Assembly: GCF_017813365.1 (NCBI RefSeq)
Contig: NZ_JAGIZA010000002.1
Span: forward strand, 352,394 to 416,393
Source of the DNA: Roseomonas indoligenes
GTDB lineage: Bacteria > Pseudomonadota > Alphaproteobacteria > Acetobacterales > Acetobacteraceae
Direction of reading: 5' to 3'
Length of the DNA: 64,000 nucleotides
Shown: positions 1 through 8,351 of the stretch, piece after piece
Layout: each line of letters opens with the position of its first letter
Numbering within the stretch: position 1 is the first letter of the stretch
Position numbers and translations under genes: made by a program
Notes under the pieces: generated by a model
Seen by the model: only the letters and a program-made list of their open reading frames with translations
Databases searched by the model: none
What the model was told of the DNA's origin: nothing

Positions 1-8
1 CCCCCACG

Positions 9-1031
9 ATGATCCCCACGCGCCGCCGCGCCCTTCTCTCCGCGGCATCCGGCCTCACCCTGGGCCTTGCCAGCGCCGCCCGTGCCCAGACCGCGCCGCC
101 CACCCCCGCCGAGGCGCCGTCGAGCGGAGCCTGGCCCAACCGCCCCGTCCGCATCATCGTCCCCGCGCCCGGTGGCGGCGGCACGGCGGACACGCTGGCC
201 CGCGTCTTCTCGCAGGAGATGGAGAAGCGCGTCGGCCAGCGCGTGCTGGTCGACAACCGCGGCGGCGCCAACGGCAATATCGGCGCGCTGGCCGGCGCAC
301 GCGCCACGCCGGACGGCTACACGATCCTCTGGTCCTGGGCCGGCACGCTCGCCACCGGCCCCGCCCTCTACAAGGACCTGCCCTTCGACCCGGAGAAGGA
401 CTTCGAGCCTGTCGCCCTTATCGGCAACGTTCCGAACGTGCTGGTGGTGAACAAGGACCTGCCGATCCACAGCCTGCAGGAGTTCGGCGACTACGCCCGC
501 GCCCACCCGAACGGCATCAACTTCGGCTCCACGGGCAACGGCTCCTCGATGCACCTGGCGGGGGAGCTCTATAAGTCACTCACCGGCGCGCAGATGGTGC
601 ACGTGCCCTATGCCGCGCCAGCGGCGGGGGTGACGGACCTTCTGGCCGGGCGCATCCAGGCCATGTTCAACCTCATCACCGGCGTCGCGCCGCAAGTGCG
701 CGCGGGCGCGGTGACGCCGATCGCCATCCTGGACGACCGCCGCTCCCCCCAGCTGCCGGACGTGCCCACCACGGCGGAACTGGGCATGCCCGGCCTCGTC
801 TTCGGCACCTGGTTCGGCCTGTTCCTGCCGAAGGGCGTGGACCCCGCCCTGCTGCGCCGGATCAATGCCGTGGCCAACGAAATCCTGGCCGATCCCGCCG
901 CCCGCACGCGCTTCGAGGAGCAAGGCATGACCCCGCTGGGCGGTGACCCCGCGCGGCTGGCGAACTTTCTGCACGAGGAGATCGGGCGCCACGCCGCGCT
1001 GGTCCGCCAGTCCGGCGCCCGCAACGAGTAG
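9..1031 (+). CDS. Bug/TctC-family periplasmic solute-binding protein
   Basis: A 340-residue extracytoplasmic receptor of the Bug (tripartite tricarboxylate, TctC-like) family, which captures small carboxylates or related ligands in the periplasm. The N-terminus carries a run of three arginines followed by a hydrophobic stretch and ARAQ, a Tat- or Sec-type signal peptide ending near residue 27. The mature part starts with the family pattern WPNRPVRIIVP followed by a glycine-rich ligand loop (PGGGGTADTLAR). The YAAPAAGVTDLLAGRI segment is the conserved second-domain motif. Length matches the family. No TctA/TctB membrane partners are next to it, which is usual for orphan Bug receptors, so the ligand cannot be inferred. 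Confidence 0.93.
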   Translation: MIPTRRRALLSAASGLTLGLASAARAQTAPPTPAEAPSSGAWPNRPVRIIVPAPGGGGTADTLARVFSQEMEKRVGQRVLVDNRGGANGNIGALAGARATPDGYTILWSWAGTLATGPALYKDLPFDPEKDFEPVALIGNVPNVLVVNKDLPIHSLQEFGDYARAHPNGINFGSTGNGSSMHLAGELYKSLTGAQMVHVPYAAPAAGVTDLLAGRIQAMFNLITGVAPQVRAGAVTPIAILDDRRSPQLPDVPTTAELGMPGLVFGTWFGLFLPKGVDPALLRRINAVANEILADPAARTRFEEQGMTPLGGDPARLANFLHEEIGRHAALVRQSGARNE

Positions 1032-1102
1032 GGCAGGGCGCACCGGCAGCCCGGCTATCCGTTCGCCGTTACGGTGGTCAGACCGTCCGGGGAGCATGTT
1101 CC

Positions 1103-1351
1103 ATGGGAAAGACCCTGCACGCCGCCGGAGCGGCCTGCCTCCTCCTGGCGGCGTGCGCGCCGGATGGCGGGGCGGGGCAGGCCGCCGCGGACCCGGTCTA
1201 TGCCTGCCAGATGCGCGGCGCGATGGCGGAGGACCGGGTTTACGGCCCGCTCGGCCAGCTGGACATCGACAGCGCCAGCGTCCGCTCCCAGGTGACCCAG
1301 GCCTGCCTTGAGAGGACCCGGGCGGCCGGGGCGCCGACCCGGCCGCAATGA
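1103..1351 (+). CDS. Small putative lipoprotein
   Basis: An 82-residue protein with a short hydrophobic leader ending in a lipobox (LAAC, Cys18), so it is probably lipid-anchored. The mature part is short, has two further cysteines and no recognisable domain. A purine-rich GGGGAG lies about 8 bases before the ATG. It follows the Bug receptor on the same strand and converges with the AhpD-like gene. Family unknown; function not assigned. Confidence 0.6.
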   Translation: MGKTLHAAGAACLLLAACAPDGGAGQAAADPVYACQMRGAMAEDRVYGPLGQLDIDSASVRSQVTQACLERTRAAGAPTRPQ

Positions 1352-1376
1352 GGCAGGCCCGGGCGGCGCCCAGGAC

Positions 1377-1943
1377 CTATTCCGGCGCGTCCGTCTCGCC
1401 GAGGGACTGCATCAGCCGGTTCGCGTTGGCGAACATGGCGATGGAGTGGATGAGGTCCAGCACCTCCAGATCGTCCATCCCCGCGGCGCGCAGCGGCGCC
1501 AGGTCTGCCGCCGACACGGCGCCCGGCGTCAGCGTCAGCTTCTCGCTGAAATCCGCGATGGCGCGGCGGCGGGGGTCGGTCTCCACCGCGTGTCCTTCGT
1601 CCAGCACGCGCTGCATCGCCTCCCGCTGCTTGGAGAGCTCCGCGAAGCGGCGCGCGTGGACGGAGGTGCAGTACACGCAGCCATTCGCCATGGAGACGAC
1701 GGCCGTGGAGAATTCCCGGTCCGCGCGCGGCAGCCCGCGCGGCGCGTACATTACCGTGTTGAACAGCGCCCCGCGCTCGCCCAGCGATCCCGGATCGTTG
1801 GCAAGGGTGAGGAAGTACGTGGAGAGCCGCTGCGCCGGCGGGCAGGCCTCCAGCGCGGCCAGCTGCGCGGGTGTCGCCGTCTCGGCCTCGACAGGCGGGA
1901 GGCGCGGCGTCCAGCCCACCTCTTCCATCGTGAAGTGCTTCAT
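1377..1943 (-). CDS. AhpD-like alkylhydroperoxidase/CMD-domain protein (Avi_7169-like)
   Basis: A 188-residue carboxymuconolactone-decarboxylase/AhpD-fold protein. The catalytic signature CVYCTSVHARRF, with a CxxC redox pair followed by His, lies around residues 101-112. This is the AhpD peroxidase-type active site. Its start overlaps the stop of the preceding CMD gene by 4 bases (ATGA), so the two are almost certainly translated together. Paired CMD and alkylhydroperoxidase proteins of this size are known as the Avi_7169/Avi_7170 families; the assignment here is by resemblance. A thiol peroxidase role is inferred; the reductant and substrate are unknown. Confidence 0.82.
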   Translation of the reverse strand: MKHFTMEEVGWTPRLPPVEAETATPAQLAALEACPPAQRLSTYFLTLANDPGSLGERGALFNTVMYAPRGLPRADREFSTAVVSMANGCVYCTSVHARRFAELSKQREAMQRVLDEGHAVETDPRRRAIADFSEKLTLTPGAVSAADLAPLRAAGMDDLEVLDLIHSIAMFANANRLMQSLGETDAPE

Positions 1944-2434
1944 GCCGCCTTCTCCTGAAGCATGGCGCGCAGCCCCGCGATCACCCGAACCTGGTAAGGC
2001 ACGAAGGAGACGAGCTGCGTGACGGCCACGATATCGCGCGGCGTCAGCCCCATGGCCGAGAGCGTGTCGATCGTGGCCTGGGAGACGTCGGCGGGATGCG
2101 ATCCTACCACGTCGGCGTAGCGCAGCAGCGCGGCGAGCCGCCCCTCCATCGGCGCGGCGGAGAGGTCCTCGGCCAGCATGATCGCCTCCTGCGCGCCCGC
2201 CTCCTCCAGCAGGCCGCGGAAGTGCTTTGCCAGCGCCGCATCCCCCTCGCGCAGCGCCACCCGCAGCGCCAGGGCCGCGCGATCGGCATGGGAGACGTTG
2301 CCGGGGTCTTCCGGCATCAGCAGTTCCCGGTACGCGCCCTGCGCGTGCTTCAGCGCCTCCGGACGGCGCCGCCGCAACTCGGCCAGCGGCGATCCGGGCG
2401 CGATGCCCAGGATGCCCTCGATCAGATCGTCCAT
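1940..2434 (-). CDS. CMD-domain protein (Avi_7170-like)
   Basis: A 164-residue all-helical protein of the carboxymuconolactone-decarboxylase superfamily, partner of the AhpD-like gene that follows. It lacks the CxxC..H pair; the central helix carries SHPADVSQATIDTLSAMGLTPRDIVAVTQLVSFVPYQVR in outline, the usual CMD C-terminal half. It is therefore probably a structural or regulatory partner rather than a peroxidase itself. It starts 16 bases after the flavin oxidoreductase stop and overlaps the next gene by 4 bases. Confidence 0.78.
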   Translation of the reverse strand: MDDLIEGILGIAPGSPLAELRRRRPEALKHAQGAYRELLMPEDPGNVSHADRAALALRVALREGDAALAKHFRGLLEEAGAQEAIMLAEDLSAAPMEGRLAALLRYADVVGSHPADVSQATIDTLSAMGLTPRDIVAVTQLVSFVPYQVRVIAGLRAMLQEKAA

Positions 2435-2450
2435 GGCGTCACCTCAACCG

Positions 2451-3875
2451 TCATCGTTCGGGCCACTCGTCGCCCAGCAGCTCGGGTGTCTCATAGGCCA
2501 CCAGCCGCTCGAAATGCGTCTCCCGGTCCTCCACGAAAAGGGACCGGGCAATCCCCTGCGCTAGGCGGCGCGCGCCGGCGGAGATGGCGGGGATGTCGCC
2601 CGTCAGCTTCCCGTGGCTCAGCGTGGCCGGGTAGTTGAAGGCGTGGATGTGCCGCAGCGCCGGGCAGGCGCCCTCCACCTTCTCCTGGAAGGAGAAGTCC
2701 GGCGCGAGATCGGGGGAGGAGGACAGCTCCTCGCTCTCCATCCCCTCCGGTGCCGGAAAGCGGTCCCGCCACAGCCGCACATGCGGCGCGATCAGCGCCA
2801 GCTCCGGCCGCGTCTCCATCGCCGCGTGGAACCCCGTGGCGAGGATCAGGAAGTCCACGGTGAACTCGCCCTGCGGCGTCTCCACCACCAGCGCGCCATC
2901 CATCTCACGCAGCCCCGTCACCGGGCAGGCCAGGTGCAGCCGTGCGTGCGGATGGCGGGAGACGCGCATGGTGCTGTCGCGCGGCGGCGGCGTCTGCGCC
3001 GCGCCGACATAGTGCAGGAAGCGCCACTTCCACTCGTCCGGCAGGCCAGCGAAGCCGTGCACCACGCCCTGGCTGCCGATGCCCGTGAACTTGTTCACCC
3101 GCGGCAGCGCCTTCCGCCGAACGAACAGGTCCAGCGAGGCCGCGCCCGTCTCCAGCGCCGTCGCCGCATTGTCCATGGCGGAAGCGCCCGCGCCCACCAC
3201 GCCCACGCGCTTGCCGCGCAGGGCGGCGAAGTCGATCTCCTCGCGCGAATGGGCCCAGAAGCGGCGGTCCACCCGCTGCGCCATCGGCGGCACGTATTCG
3301 GCGCCCAGCCCGTCCCGCCCCGTGGCGAGGATCAGGCGGCGGCACAGGATCCCCGGGGCGTCCCGCCTCTCCAGCGCCACCAGCCCGTCCGCGCGCGGGC
3401 GGATCAGGGAGACATGCGCGGCGTTCTCCACCGGCACCGCCATCACGCGGCGGTACCAGTTCAGGTACTCCATCCACTGGGCGCGGGGGATCTTGCCCAG
3501 CGCTTCCCAGGCCGCCGCGCCGAACTGCGCCTCGAACCAGGCGCGGAAGGTGAGGGCGCCGAAGCCCAGCGCCGGCCCGGCCAGGCCTTTCGGCGAGCGG
3601 AGCGTCTCCATCCGGGCATAGGTCACCCAGGGGCCTTCCTGCCCAGGGCCCGCGCGATCCAGCACGCGCTGGCGGTCGATCCCCTCCAGCCGCAGCGCGG
3701 CCGAGGCCGCCAGCCCCGCCATGCCCGCGCCGATCACCGCCACATCGGTCACCGGCCGCCCGTCCACCACCATTTCCGGCACCCAGGGCTTGGCCGGCAG
3801 CTCCAGCCATTCCAGGTCCTGCCGCAGCCGCGCCTCCAGCGCTTCCAGCCCGGCACCGCTCATGGCCCCACTCAT
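2451..3875 (-). CDS. FAD/NAD(P)-binding oxidoreductase (flavin monooxygenase-like)
   Basis: A two-dinucleotide-fold flavoprotein of about 474 residues. The first Rossmann motif is AVIGAGMAGLAAS near the N-terminus, the second VGVVGAGASAMDNA is mid-protein, and an ATGFHAA motif lies in the C-terminal half. This layout is that of class B flavin monooxygenases and related NAD(P)/FAD oxidoreductases. The substrate is unknown. The ATG at 3875 overlaps the ccmI stop as ATGA, which supports this start over a further-upstream in-frame ATG at 3953 inside ccmI; an internal ATG at 3863 is also possible. It ends 16 bases before the first of two AhpD/CMD genes, suggesting a shared oxidative or redox task. 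Confidence 0.85.
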   Translation of the reverse strand: MSGAMSGAGLEALEARLRQDLEWLELPAKPWVPEMVVDGRPVTDVAVIGAGMAGLAASAALRLEGIDRQRVLDRAGPGQEGPWVTYARMETLRSPKGLAGPALGFGALTFRAWFEAQFGAAAWEALGKIPRAQWMEYLNWYRRVMAVPVENAAHVSLIRPRADGLVALERRDAPGILCRRLILATGRDGLGAEYVPPMAQRVDRRFWAHSREEIDFAALRGKRVGVVGAGASAMDNAATALETGAASLDLFVRRKALPRVNKFTGIGSQGVVHGFAGLPDEWKWRFLHYVGAAQTPPPRDSTMRVSRHPHARLHLACPVTGLREMDGALVVETPQGEFTVDFLILATGFHAAMETRPELALIAPHVRLWRDRFPAPEGMESEELSSSPDLAPDFSFQEKVEGACPALRHIHAFNYPATLSHGKLTGDIPAISAGARRLAQGIARSLFVEDRETHFERLVAYETPELLGDEWPER

Positions 3876-4660
3876 GGCAGCGACTGCATCCGTCTCTCCA
3901 CCATGCCCTTCCAGGGCGCGCCATCCGGCGCCGTTGCCAGCAGCGCCTGCCACGCCGCCCGCGCCGCCGCCGGGCGCCCGGCCTGGGCCTCCACCTGCCC
4001 GGCGAGGAAGCGCAACCCGACATGGCCGGGCGCGCGGGGCAGGGCATCGGCCAGGAAGGCGGACGCCTCCTCAAGCTGCCCGGCCTCCAGCAGCACCTGC
4101 GCGCGCTGGGCGGCGAGATCGGGGTCGAAGCCGATCTTCAGCACCTCGCCATAGGCCGCCGCCGCCTCGGCCGGTCGCCCGCGGTTCCGCTCGGCCTCCG
4201 CCAGCAGCAGCCAGCCCTGGCGCGTCTGCGGGGCGCGGGGCGGCATGGATTGCAGGCGCGTCCGCAGTTCCGCCAGCAACGCCTCGTCCCGCGCCTCCGC
4301 GTCCCGCCGCTCCGCGAAGGTGGCGGATGGCATGGCGGGGAAGCCGTTGAGGAAATAGACGGCGAAGGCCAGCACCGGCACGGCCACCAGCCCCGCCAGC
4401 AGCGGCCCGCGCCCGCCCACCCGCGCCGGCGCGGCCTCCGGCACGGCCAGCAGCCGCCGCTGCACTTCCAGAAGCGCCGCCGCGTGCGCCGCCTCGTCCA
4501 GGCGGCCGGAAGCACGGTCCCGTTCCAGCTCCGCCATCTGCGCGCGGTACAGCGCGCGGTCCGCCGCCGCCCGATCCACCGCCTGGGCCGGGCGCAGGAT
4601 GATCCAGGCCAGCGGCAGCAACGCCGCCGCCGCGAGAAGCCCCGAAAGGATCCAGGTCAC
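3872..4660 (-). CDS. ccmI: Cytochrome c maturation protein CcmI
   Basis: A 262-residue apocytochrome c chaperone. It begins with a transmembrane helix (residues about 3-22) and a short region with paired arginines, then a second hydrophobic segment near residues 90-105. TPR-like repeats fill the C-terminal half (LLLAEAERNRGRPAEAAAAY and similar). CcmI delivers apocytochrome to the CcmF/H haem lyase. The gene overlaps ccmH upstream and the flavin oxidoreductase downstream by 4 bases each. The family is poorly conserved in sequence, so the assignment rests on topology, repeats and position. Confidence 0.88.
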   Translation of the reverse strand: MTWILSGLLAAAALLPLAWIILRPAQAVDRAAADRALYRAQMAELERDRASGRLDEAAHAAALLEVQRRLLAVPEAAPARVGGRGPLLAGLVAVPVLAFAVYFLNGFPAMPSATFAERRDAEARDEALLAELRTRLQSMPPRAPQTRQGWLLLAEAERNRGRPAEAAAAYGEVLKIGFDPDLAAQRAQVLLEAGQLEEASAFLADALPRAPGHVGLRFLAGQVEAQAGRPAAARAAWQALLATAPDGAPWKGMVERRMQSLP

Positions 4661-5109
4661 GGCTCTCGCTCCAGCGACGCCAGCCGCGCGCGCTCCTCCG
4701 GGGAAAGTGGTGCCGGGCCCGCGCGCAGGGCAGATCGCCGGCGCGTCAGCACGATCCCCAGCCCGCCCCCGAGCAGCGCCAGCACCGGCAGCGCCCAGAG
4801 CGGCGCTGTTACCCAGTTGAAGGGGGGGCGCAGCAGGACGAAGTCGCCGTAGCGGTCGTGGATGTGGTTCACCACCGCCTCGTCGGACTCGCCGGAGGAG
4901 ACCCGCTCCCGCACCAGCCGCCGCAGGTCGCGCGCCAGGTCGGCCTCGCTGTCCTCGATGGACTGGTTCTGGCAGACCATGCAGCGCAGCTCGCGCCCGA
5001 TCGCCTCCGCGCGCGCCTCCTGCGCCGGGTCCGGCAGCATCTCGGAAGGGCGGCCCACGGCGAGCGCCAGGGACGGCACGAGCATCAGGGCGAGAAGAAG
5101 CGCCCTCAC
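4657..5109 (-). CDS. ccmH: Cytochrome c maturation protein CcmH (CcmH/CycL, thiol oxidoreductase)
   Basis: A 150-residue membrane-anchored thiol oxidoreductase that keeps apocytochrome c cysteines reduced for haem ligation. The LRCMVCQNQS motif (Cys43 and Cys46) is the hallmark LRCxxC. A signal peptide precedes it, and a single transmembrane helix (WALPVLALLGGGLGIVL) lies at about residues 104-122. The start is a GTG at 5109 overlapping the ccmG stop (GTGA). A longer open frame continues upstream but only as a shadow of ccmG. CcmI overlaps its end by 4 bases. Confidence 0.92.
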   Translation of the reverse strand: MRALLLALMLVPSLALAVGRPSEMLPDPAQEARAEAIGRELRCMVCQNQSIEDSEADLARDLRRLVRERVSSGESDEAVVNHIHDRYGDFVLLRPPFNWVTAPLWALPVLALLGGGLGIVLTRRRSALRAGPAPLSPEERARLASLEREP

Positions 5110-5693
5110 GCGTGCCGCCGCAGCAGCGGCTCCAGCTCGGCCGAAACCGTGTCCGGCGTCATCGGCCCGGCCCAGCGCCAGCGCACGATGCCGCCGCCGT
5201 CCACGAGATAGGTCTCCGGCACGCCGTAGAGCCCGTAGTCGATCCCCGCGCGCCCTTCTGCATCCACCACCAGGGCGGAGAAGGGGTTGCCGTGCTGTCG
5301 CAGGAAGCGCCCGGCCTCCGGCGCCTTGTCCTTGTAGTTCACGCCCAGCAGACGCACGCCCCGCGCCTGCAGGGCCATGAGCTGCGGGTGCTCGATCACG
5401 CAGGGCACGCACCAGGAGGCCCAGAAGTTCACCAGCACCGGACCGCCGGTTGCCAGCGCCTCCGGCTGGAAGCCCGGCGTCTCCACCCCTTCCAGCGGCG
5501 GCAGCGCGAGGCGCGGCGCCGGCTTGCCGAGAAGGGCTGAGGGCACGCCGCGCGGGTCGTAGGACCCGTCCTTCATCCCCCGCAGCATCGCCCAGAAGCC
5601 GATGCCGCCCGCGGCCGCCAGCCCCAGCGGCGCCCAGAGCAGGGCGCGGCGGGCCAGGGGGCGAGCGGTCGGGGAACCCTCCGCCCCGCTCAC
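5106..5693 (-). CDS. ccmG: Thiol:disulfide interchange protein CcmG/DsbE
   Basis: A 195-residue membrane-tethered thioredoxin-fold reductase, which supplies electrons to CcmH and apocytochrome c. A single transmembrane helix lies at about residues 18-37. The active site is WASWCVPC with Cys95 and Cys98, followed by the cis-Pro region GVPETYLVD. The start is a GTG at 5693 overlapping the ccmF stop as GTGA. The open frame extends much further upstream, but that part is antisense-frame shadow of ccmF. Length and motif are standard for DsbE. Confidence 0.93.
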   Translation of the reverse strand: MSGAEGSPTARPLARRALLWAPLGLAAAGGIGFWAMLRGMKDGSYDPRGVPSALLGKPAPRLALPPLEGVETPGFQPEALATGGPVLVNFWASWCVPCVIEHPQLMALQARGVRLLGVNYKDKAPEAGRFLRQHGNPFSALVVDAEGRAGIDYGLYGVPETYLVDGGGIVRWRWAGPMTPDTVSAELEPLLRRHA

Positions 5694-7654
5694 GCCTCTG
5701 CCTCCGCCGCCGCGCGCCGCCGCGCGGGTGCGCCGACGCGCGCCCTGCGATCGGAAAGGGAGATGCCCCCGCCCAGCGCCATCACCGCGCCGCCGAGCCA
5801 GATCCAGGGCGCCAGCGGGTTGTGGTGCAGGCGCAGCGTGGCCACGCCGTTCTCCTCCTCGCCCATCACGGCATAGAGGTCTGAGGCCCAGGTGGTGTGG
5901 ATTGCCGCCTCGGTCGTCGTCTGGCGCGCCAGGGGGAAGTTGCGCCTCTCCGGCGTCAGCACCGTCACCACGGCGCCGTCGCGCAGCACCGTCACCGTCG
6001 CGCGCCGGGCGGTGAAGTTGGGCCCCACCACGTCCCCCACGCCGTCCAGCCGGAACTCGTAGCCCGCGAGCGGAACGCTCTGCCCCGGCCGAACATTGAC
6101 CAGCGCCTGCGTCGCCAGCCCCATCCCGGCCATGCCGAGCAGGCTGATTCCGAACCCCGCATGCGCCACCGCCCCGCCCCAGGCCGCGCGCGGCAGCCCG
6201 CGGGCGCGGGCGAAAGCGGCGCGCGGGCGGGAGAAGAGGGCGATCCGCTCCGCAACATCGACGAAGGCCGCGAGGATGAGCCAGCACGCCGCGCCGAAGC
6301 CCAGCGCCGGCAGCACGGGCCGGCCCTGCACCAGCCAGACCAGCGCGATGACGCCCAGTGCGACCAGCGCCACCCACCAAAGCCTTTGCAGCACCGGCCA
6401 GGCCCGCGCGCGCTTCCACGCCATCAGCGGCCCCGCCGCCATCGCCAGGATCAGCGGCAGCGCCAGCGGGAAAACGGTGGCCTGGTAGAAGGGCGGGCCG
6501 ACGGAGATCTTCGCCTTCAGCATCAGGTCCGCGAACATCGGGTACAGCGTGCCGGCCAGCACCACCGCCGCGACCGTGCAGAGAAGCAGGTTGTTCAGCA
6601 CCAGCGCGCCCTCGCGCGACAGTGGCGCGAAGATCCCGGTGGGCATCAGCGCCGGGGCGCGCCACGCGAACAGCGCGAAAGCCCCGCCCACGGTGATGAA
6701 CAGCAGCGCGAGGATGAACACGCCGCGCTCCGGATCATTGGCGAAGGCGTGCACGGAGTTCAGCACGCCGGAGCGCACGAGGAAGGTGCCGAGCAGCGAC
6801 ATGGAGAAGGCGAGGATCGCCAGGAAGATCGACCAGGTCTTCAGCGCCTCCCGCTTCTCCACGACGATGGCGGAGTGCAGCAGCGCGCAGCCGGCGAGCC
6901 AGGGCAGGAGCGAGGCGTTCTCCACCGGGTCCCAGAACCAGTAGCCGCCCCAGCCCAGCTCGTAATAGGCCCACCAGGAGCCGAGGGCGATGCCGAGGGT
7001 GAGGAAGGACCAGGAGGCCAGCGCCCAGGGCCGCACCCAGCGCCCCCAGGCCGCGTCCACCCGCCCCTCGATCAGCGCCGCGATGGCGAAGGCGAAGGTC
7101 ACGGCCGTGCCGACATAGCCGAGGTAGAGAAGGGGAGGGTGGAAGGCGAGGCCGGGGTCCTGCAGCACGGGGTTCAGCCCCTGCCCATCCACCGCCGGCG
7201 GCCAGACCCGGGTGAAGGGGTTGGAGGTGGCGAGGATGAAGGCCAGGAACCCCACCGCGATCATCCCCAGGATCGCCAGCACCCGCGCCCGCAGCGCCCC
7301 CGGCAGCCCCCGCCCGAAGAGCGCGACCGCGCCGCCGCAGAGCGCGAGGATCAGCACCCAGAGCACCATGGAACCCTCATGGTTCCCCCAGGCGCCGGCG
7401 AGCTTGTAGAGCATGGGTTTGGCGGAGTGGCTGTTCTGCACCACGGCCGAGACGGTGGTGTCGTTCTCCGCGAAGGACCACAGCAGCGCGGCGAAGGCGG
7501 CCGCCACCGCGATCAGCACGCCCGTCGCCAGCCCGGCGCCCGCTGCCATCAGCCGCGCCTCGCCCCGCTGCGCGCCCACCAGCGGCAGCACGGACTGCGC
7601 GAGCGCGAGCGCGAGGGCCAGCGCCAGCGCGAAATGCCCGAGTTCTGGAATCAT
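5690..7654 (-). CDS. ccmF: Cytochrome c haem lyase subunit CcmF
   Basis: A 654-residue polytopic membrane protein that ligates haem to apocytochrome c with CcmH/CcmI. The tryptophan-rich haem-handling motif WGGYWFWDPVENASLLPWL appears in the middle third, preceded by many hydrophobic helices. A large periplasmic domain near the C-terminus includes GYEFRLDGVGDVVGPNF. The full length matches the family. Four-base overlaps link it to ccmE upstream and ccmG downstream. Confidence 0.97.
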   Translation of the reverse strand: MIPELGHFALALALALALAQSVLPLVGAQRGEARLMAAGAGLATGVLIAVAAAFAALLWSFAENDTTVSAVVQNSHSAKPMLYKLAGAWGNHEGSMVLWVLILALCGGAVALFGRGLPGALRARVLAILGMIAVGFLAFILATSNPFTRVWPPAVDGQGLNPVLQDPGLAFHPPLLYLGYVGTAVTFAFAIAALIEGRVDAAWGRWVRPWALASWSFLTLGIALGSWWAYYELGWGGYWFWDPVENASLLPWLAGCALLHSAIVVEKREALKTWSIFLAILAFSMSLLGTFLVRSGVLNSVHAFANDPERGVFILALLFITVGGAFALFAWRAPALMPTGIFAPLSREGALVLNNLLLCTVAAVVLAGTLYPMFADLMLKAKISVGPPFYQATVFPLALPLILAMAAGPLMAWKRARAWPVLQRLWWVALVALGVIALVWLVQGRPVLPALGFGAACWLILAAFVDVAERIALFSRPRAAFARARGLPRAAWGGAVAHAGFGISLLGMAGMGLATQALVNVRPGQSVPLAGYEFRLDGVGDVVGPNFTARRATVTVLRDGAVVTVLTPERRNFPLARQTTTEAAIHTTWASDLYAVMGEEENGVATLRLHHNPLAPWIWLGGAVMALGGGISLSDRRARVGAPARRRAAAEAEA

Positions 7655-8208
7655 CCACCCGTCCTGGCGCCGGCCGGGGCCGGCTGCATCGTGTTCCAGC
7701 CGGAGGGCGGCGGCGCCGCGCCCTGGCTGGGGTTCCAGTGCCCGCTGCGCTCCAGCGCGTCTTTAACTTCGGGTGGCATGTAGGTCTCGTCGTGCCGCGC
7801 CAGCACCTCGGAGGCGGCGAAGGAGCCGTCCGGGAGCATCTTCCCCAGCGTCACCACGCCCTGCCCCTCGCGGAACAGGTCCGGCAGCACGCCGCGATAG
7901 GTCACGGCGATGGCGTGGGGGCCGTCCGTCACGCGGAAGCGCGCCTCCGTGCCGTCCCGCACCACGCTCCCGGCCTCCACCAGCCCACCCAGGCGGAAGG
8001 CCCGCCCGTCATGCCCCATCCCCGCGGCGATGTCGGAGGGGGAGCGGAAGAAGACGAGGTTGTCCTGGAAGGCCGTCAGCGCCAGCGCGGCCGCCATCCC
8101 CAGCCCCAGCCCGCAGAGCAGCAGCACCCAGAGCCGCCGCCGGCGCCGCGCAGCTGCCCGCCCGAGCCCGCCGGGCTTCGCGCCCCTGACCGCCGCCGCG
8201 CCGCTCAT
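7651..8208 (-). CDS. ccmE: Haem chaperone CcmE
   Basis: A 185-residue periplasmic haem chaperone with one N-terminal transmembrane helix (about residues 26-46) and an OB-fold domain. The covalent haem-binding histidine is His139 in VLARHDETYMPPEV, with the conserved Tyr143 following. It collects haem from CcmC and hands it to CcmF. Residues after about 150 are Gly/Pro-rich and probably disordered. The gene overlaps ccmD and ccmF by 4 bases each. Confidence 0.95.
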   Translation of the reverse strand: MSGAAAVRGAKPGGLGRAAARRRRRLWVLLLCGLGLGMAAALALTAFQDNLVFFRSPSDIAAGMGHDGRAFRLGGLVEAGSVVRDGTEARFRVTDGPHAIAVTYRGVLPDLFREGQGVVTLGKMLPDGSFAASEVLARHDETYMPPEVKDALERSGHWNPSQGAAPPPSGWNTMQPAPAGARTGG

Positions 8209-8351
8209 GCTGTTCCCCTCGGGGCGCGTTCCAGCTCAGCCAGGCGCCGCGCCGCCGAGCGGTGGCGCAGCACCGCGCCCAGCGCCAGCCCGCCGAAGCC
8301 GGCGGCCGCCAGCGCCCAGGCCACCGCCACGTTCCACAGGTGCGCGCTCAT
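8205..8351 (-). CDS. ccmD: Haem exporter accessory protein CcmD
   Basis: A 48-residue protein with one transmembrane helix (about residues 7-28) followed by a basic cytoplasmic tail. This is the usual form of CcmD, which helps release haem-loaded CcmE from CcmC. The ATG at 8351 overlaps the ccmC stop as ATGA, and its own stop overlaps the ccmE start. Position between ccmC and ccmE is the main support because the family is short and divergent. Confidence 0.88.
   Translation of the reverse strand: MSAHLWNVAVAWALAAAGFGGLALGAVLRHRSAARRLAELERAPRGTA

Noticed and set aside
5897-7783. A 628-codon rightward frame over ccmF
   Set aside because: Antisense shadow; low-complexity Arg/His/Gly-rich product with no family.
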